This document shows, one piece after another, positions 33,279 through 35,115 of a DNA stretch of 35,115 bases. The notes under the pieces were generated by a model. The model was not told the origin of the DNA. It did no database searches and saw only the letters and a list, made by a program, of their open reading frames with translations. Numbering within the stretch: position 1 is the stretch's first letter; the number at the start of each line of letters is the position of its first letter. Both the position numbers and the translations under genes were made by a program. The stretch lies in contig URDC01000015.1 of assembly GCA_900546565.1 (NCBI GenBank), positions 1 through 35,115 of the forward strand, given 5' to 3'. This stretch comes from an uncultured Opitutales bacterium (lineage in GTDB: Bacteria > Verrucomicrobiota > Verrucomicrobiia > Opitutales > Intestinicryptomonadaceae).

Positions 33279-35042
33279 ATGCTGAATTTTTCGGAACAAT
33301 GTATGGATATGGCCCATTCGATTTTGGGCAAAAACATAGGAGCTATTAACGACGACGGCTCTATTTCCCCCTTCGGGGACGAGCCTTCCCTCGACTGCGA
33401 GCCTGGCCACGCCGCAATGGCACTGGGCGAATTCTACCGCGCTACGGGCGCGACATCAATCGAGGGCAAGGACATTGTCGACTTGGTTTCGAAATGCATT
33501 ATGGCGCAGTCCAACGACAAGGAATACACCGAAGACGGTCTCGCCTACCTCTCGCTCGGACTTCTCGCATTCGGACCTTCCAAAGACCGCAATTCCGTCT
33601 GGGACAAACTTTCCGAAGACACCCGCAGGAATCTCGAAAAACGCCTGCTTTCGCGCACCGATTACGACGATTTCTTTCAGGTTTTCAATATTGCAAAAGC
33701 CGTTGCGCGTTTCAGTATGGGGCTTAGCAAGAAGGACGAAACGGGAAAGCTCATCGACCTTTTCCTCGAACGAATCCAGCAGACTTCCAGCGGCAGCTAT
33801 TTCGACGACAAACCCTCCGCCGACGGAATTCTCGACGGAGCGTTCGACATATTCGGCGTAGTCGCATTCGTGTTTATCCGCCAGTCGTTGCAACTTCACG
33901 CCAATATGCATTTGCGCGACCGTAAAATTCCGAGCCTGCGCACCTTTGCCGAAAAATACCTCCGCCTGATTCCCGATATGGTTCGCAGCGACGGACTCGG
34001 CTGGGCATACGGCAGAAGAATCGGCGCATACGGACAAATGCATTGCATTTCGATGATATTGCAGGCAATGCGCGACAACTGGATTTCGGAGGACAAAATG
34101 CCCGAGTATATGGACGTTTTGCGCCGCCTCTTCCAGTTCTTCTTTATGACGTATCTCGACCGCGAAAACGGCTACCTCGTCATAAACGACGCCCAGCGCA
34201 CCTCCGAAAATTCTTGCACCACGCGCATGGCGAATTTCGACGCCGCACGCTACCTCTGCCAGTGGTCGCGCTTGGCGAAGACAATCGGGCGCAAAATGGA
34301 GGCAAATCCCCTCCCCGAAAAAAGCGTCAGCAAATACATTTCGTTCGACAGCTCCAACCGCAAAGAGCAGGGCGTCTTCATCTACAAGAATGCCGAGACC
34401 GCAATGCACGTCTGCCTGCCGCTGGTAGCTCCCAATTCCGACAATTCGTCGTCATCGCTCGCATTTCCGCATATCCCGGGAATTTTCGATTGGCCTGCCG
34501 ACAAATACCTGCCCATAATCGTCCCCGAACTCACTTTCGGCGACGCAATCACAACGCCCTCCTACTACGGAAAGCGCTGCACTACGGGTATGGGCTTCCG
34601 CAATTCCTTCTTCTTCCGCTACGAACAGCCCGAACTTATTTGCAAAGACGGCAAAATCGCCAAGGGAATCGGCTCTTGCAAAGTTTCGTGGAATTTCAGC
34701 GGTAAAAAATTGACGGGCGACTTCATCTATTCCGTCCAGAAGCAAATCACCCTCGACAAGTTCCGTCTCGTTGTTGCAATCGGCGCGCCGCATAGCGATT
34801 ACCATGTCCCGATGACATACGCGCTCGGACAAAACGGACAGGGCGTCAGCATCGAGAAAGACGATTTTCAGGCGAATTGGCTCGATACTGAGGTCGTATC
34901 CGAAGACCCCGAGTATCGTTCATATTGGGGCAAGATACATTACTTGCAGATATACGCCCGCGACCGCGCAATGGTGATGCGCCCCGGCGTCCAGTATCGC
35001 ATAACCGTCGCCCTCGAACCAGACATTGCTTTCGCCGAATAG
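33279..35042 (+). CDS. Cytoplasmic protein of unknown function, possible alpha/alpha-toroid fold
   Basis: A 587-residue protein with an AGGT ribosome site and no signal peptide. The first 330 residues are helical and repeat-like (EPGHAAMALGEFYRAT, EDGLAYLSLGLLAFG, DYDDFFQVFNIAKAVARFSMG, DGLGWAYGRRIGAYGQMHCISMILQAM). This resembles the (alpha/alpha)6 toroid of heparinase/lyase-like or DUF2264-like proteins. The second part is beta-rich (GVFIYKNAETAMHVCLPLV, CKVSWNFSGKKLTGDFIYSV, VQYRITVALEPDIAF), like the sandwich domain of polysaccharide lyases. I do not recognise catalytic residues with confidence. A glycan lyase or hydrolase acting inside the cell is one possibility. Confidence 0.7.
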   Translation: MLNFSEQCMDMAHSILGKNIGAINDDGSISPFGDEPSLDCEPGHAAMALGEFYRATGATSIEGKDIVDLVSKCIMAQSNDKEYTEDGLAYLSLGLLAFGPSKDRNSVWDKLSEDTRRNLEKRLLSRTDYDDFFQVFNIAKAVARFSMGLSKKDETGKLIDLFLERIQQTSSGSYFDDKPSADGILDGAFDIFGVVAFVFIRQSLQLHANMHLRDRKIPSLRTFAEKYLRLIPDMVRSDGLGWAYGRRIGAYGQMHCISMILQAMRDNWISEDKMPEYMDVLRRLFQFFFMTYLDRENGYLVINDAQRTSENSCTTRMANFDAARYLCQWSRLAKTIGRKMEANPLPEKSVSKYISFDSSNRKEQGVFIYKNAETAMHVCLPLVAPNSDNSSSSLAFPHIPGIFDWPADKYLPIIVPELTFGDAITTPSYYGKRCTTGMGFRNSFFFRYEQPELICKDGKIAKGIGSCKVSWNFSGKKLTGDFIYSVQKQITLDKFRLVVAIGAPHSDYHVPMTYALGQNGQGVSIEKDDFQANWLDTEVVSEDPEYRSYWGKIHYLQIYARDRAMVMRPGVQYRITVALEPDIAFAE

Positions 35043-35070
35043 CGCTAAAAACCTCGAGGACACGTTTGCT

Positions 35071-35109
35071 TCGCCGACGAGTCTTTTATAAGACGTGCAC
35101 CGTCGGCGA
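35071..35109. other. Strong hairpin after the last gene
   Basis: TCGCCGACG (35071-35079) pairs perfectly with CGTCGGCGA (35101-35109). Inside it GTCTT (35081-35085) pairs with AAGAC (35090-35094) around TTAT. It lies 28 bases after the stop of the 587-residue protein. No T run is visible before the window ends, so it may be a terminator or another structured repeat. Confidence 0.55.
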
Positions 35110-35115
35110 TTGCAT

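Overview
The window looks like chromosomal DNA of a Gram-negative bacterium assembled from shotgun reads. It encodes an outer-membrane beta-barrel, LolA- and LpoB-type lipoprotein functions and many Sec or lipoprotein signals. The gene mix (GH106 rhamnosidase, DUF5107-TPR protein, LutABC, a long accessory lipid/polyene cluster) and the GC-rich codon use would suit a Verrucomicrobiota/PVC bacterium, possibly host-associated. That placement is inference only, because no rRNA or universal marker protein is present. The first 27 bases are not biological: they are the end of an Illumina Nextera (Tn5) adapter, so the left edge is a library end.

Layout. (1) 28-8494, minus strand: one tightly overlapping operon resembling an aryl-polyene (APE) or related polyunsaturated-lipid cluster. 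In transcription order it encodes a GT2 glycosyltransferase, MMPL/RND exporter, LPLAT-type acyltransferase, acyl carrier protein, fused ketosynthase/chain-length-factor protein, LolA-like protein, small secreted DUF3261-like protein and a second ketosynthase cut by the left edge. (2) 8576-12730, plus strand and divergent: a second ACP translationally coupled to a GcvT-like protein, then lutA-lutB-lutC (L-lactate oxidation), closed by a strong terminator. (3) 12784-13209: a gene-free stretch of stacked hairpins (a 91-bp interrupted palindrome and three small hairpins with GNA triloops) ending in a terminator. (4) 13210-19280: a divergent pair, a secreted DUF5107-TPR protein and a secreted GH106-like rhamnosidase, with a 10-bp palindrome between them. 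(5) 19484-26252, all minus: lpoB-ycfL-COG3014 lipoprotein triad, an Rrf2/IscR-like regulator, an HSL-type esterase, metY and a DUF3034-like barrel protein. (6) 26253-26859: an AT-rich, partly G-poor intergenic region. (7) 26860-32718: a 1952-residue phage/mobile-element 'polyvalent' protein of joined toxin-like modules, apparently truncated at both ends. (8) 32698-33106: the tmRNA gene ssrA on the minus strand, whose 3' end forms half of a long inverted repeat with the end of the polyvalent frame. (9) 33279-35042: a cytoplasmic protein of unknown function.

How it fits together. Region 1 plus the first ACP of region 2 would make a polyene or fatty-acyl chain on ACP and export it toward the outer membrane. 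The ligase, ammonia-lyase, reductase, dehydratase and thioesterase expected of a full APE locus are not in this window and could lie beyond the left edge. Region 4 is a glycan-use locus. Region 5 groups envelope and peptidoglycan-synthase support genes with sulfur metabolism. Regions 7-8 look like the scar of an integrated element at ssrA, a well-known integration target. The parts I find most unusual are the KS-CLF fusion, the polyvalent fragment with an AT-rich foreign module, the ssrA inverted repeat, and the triloop hairpin array.
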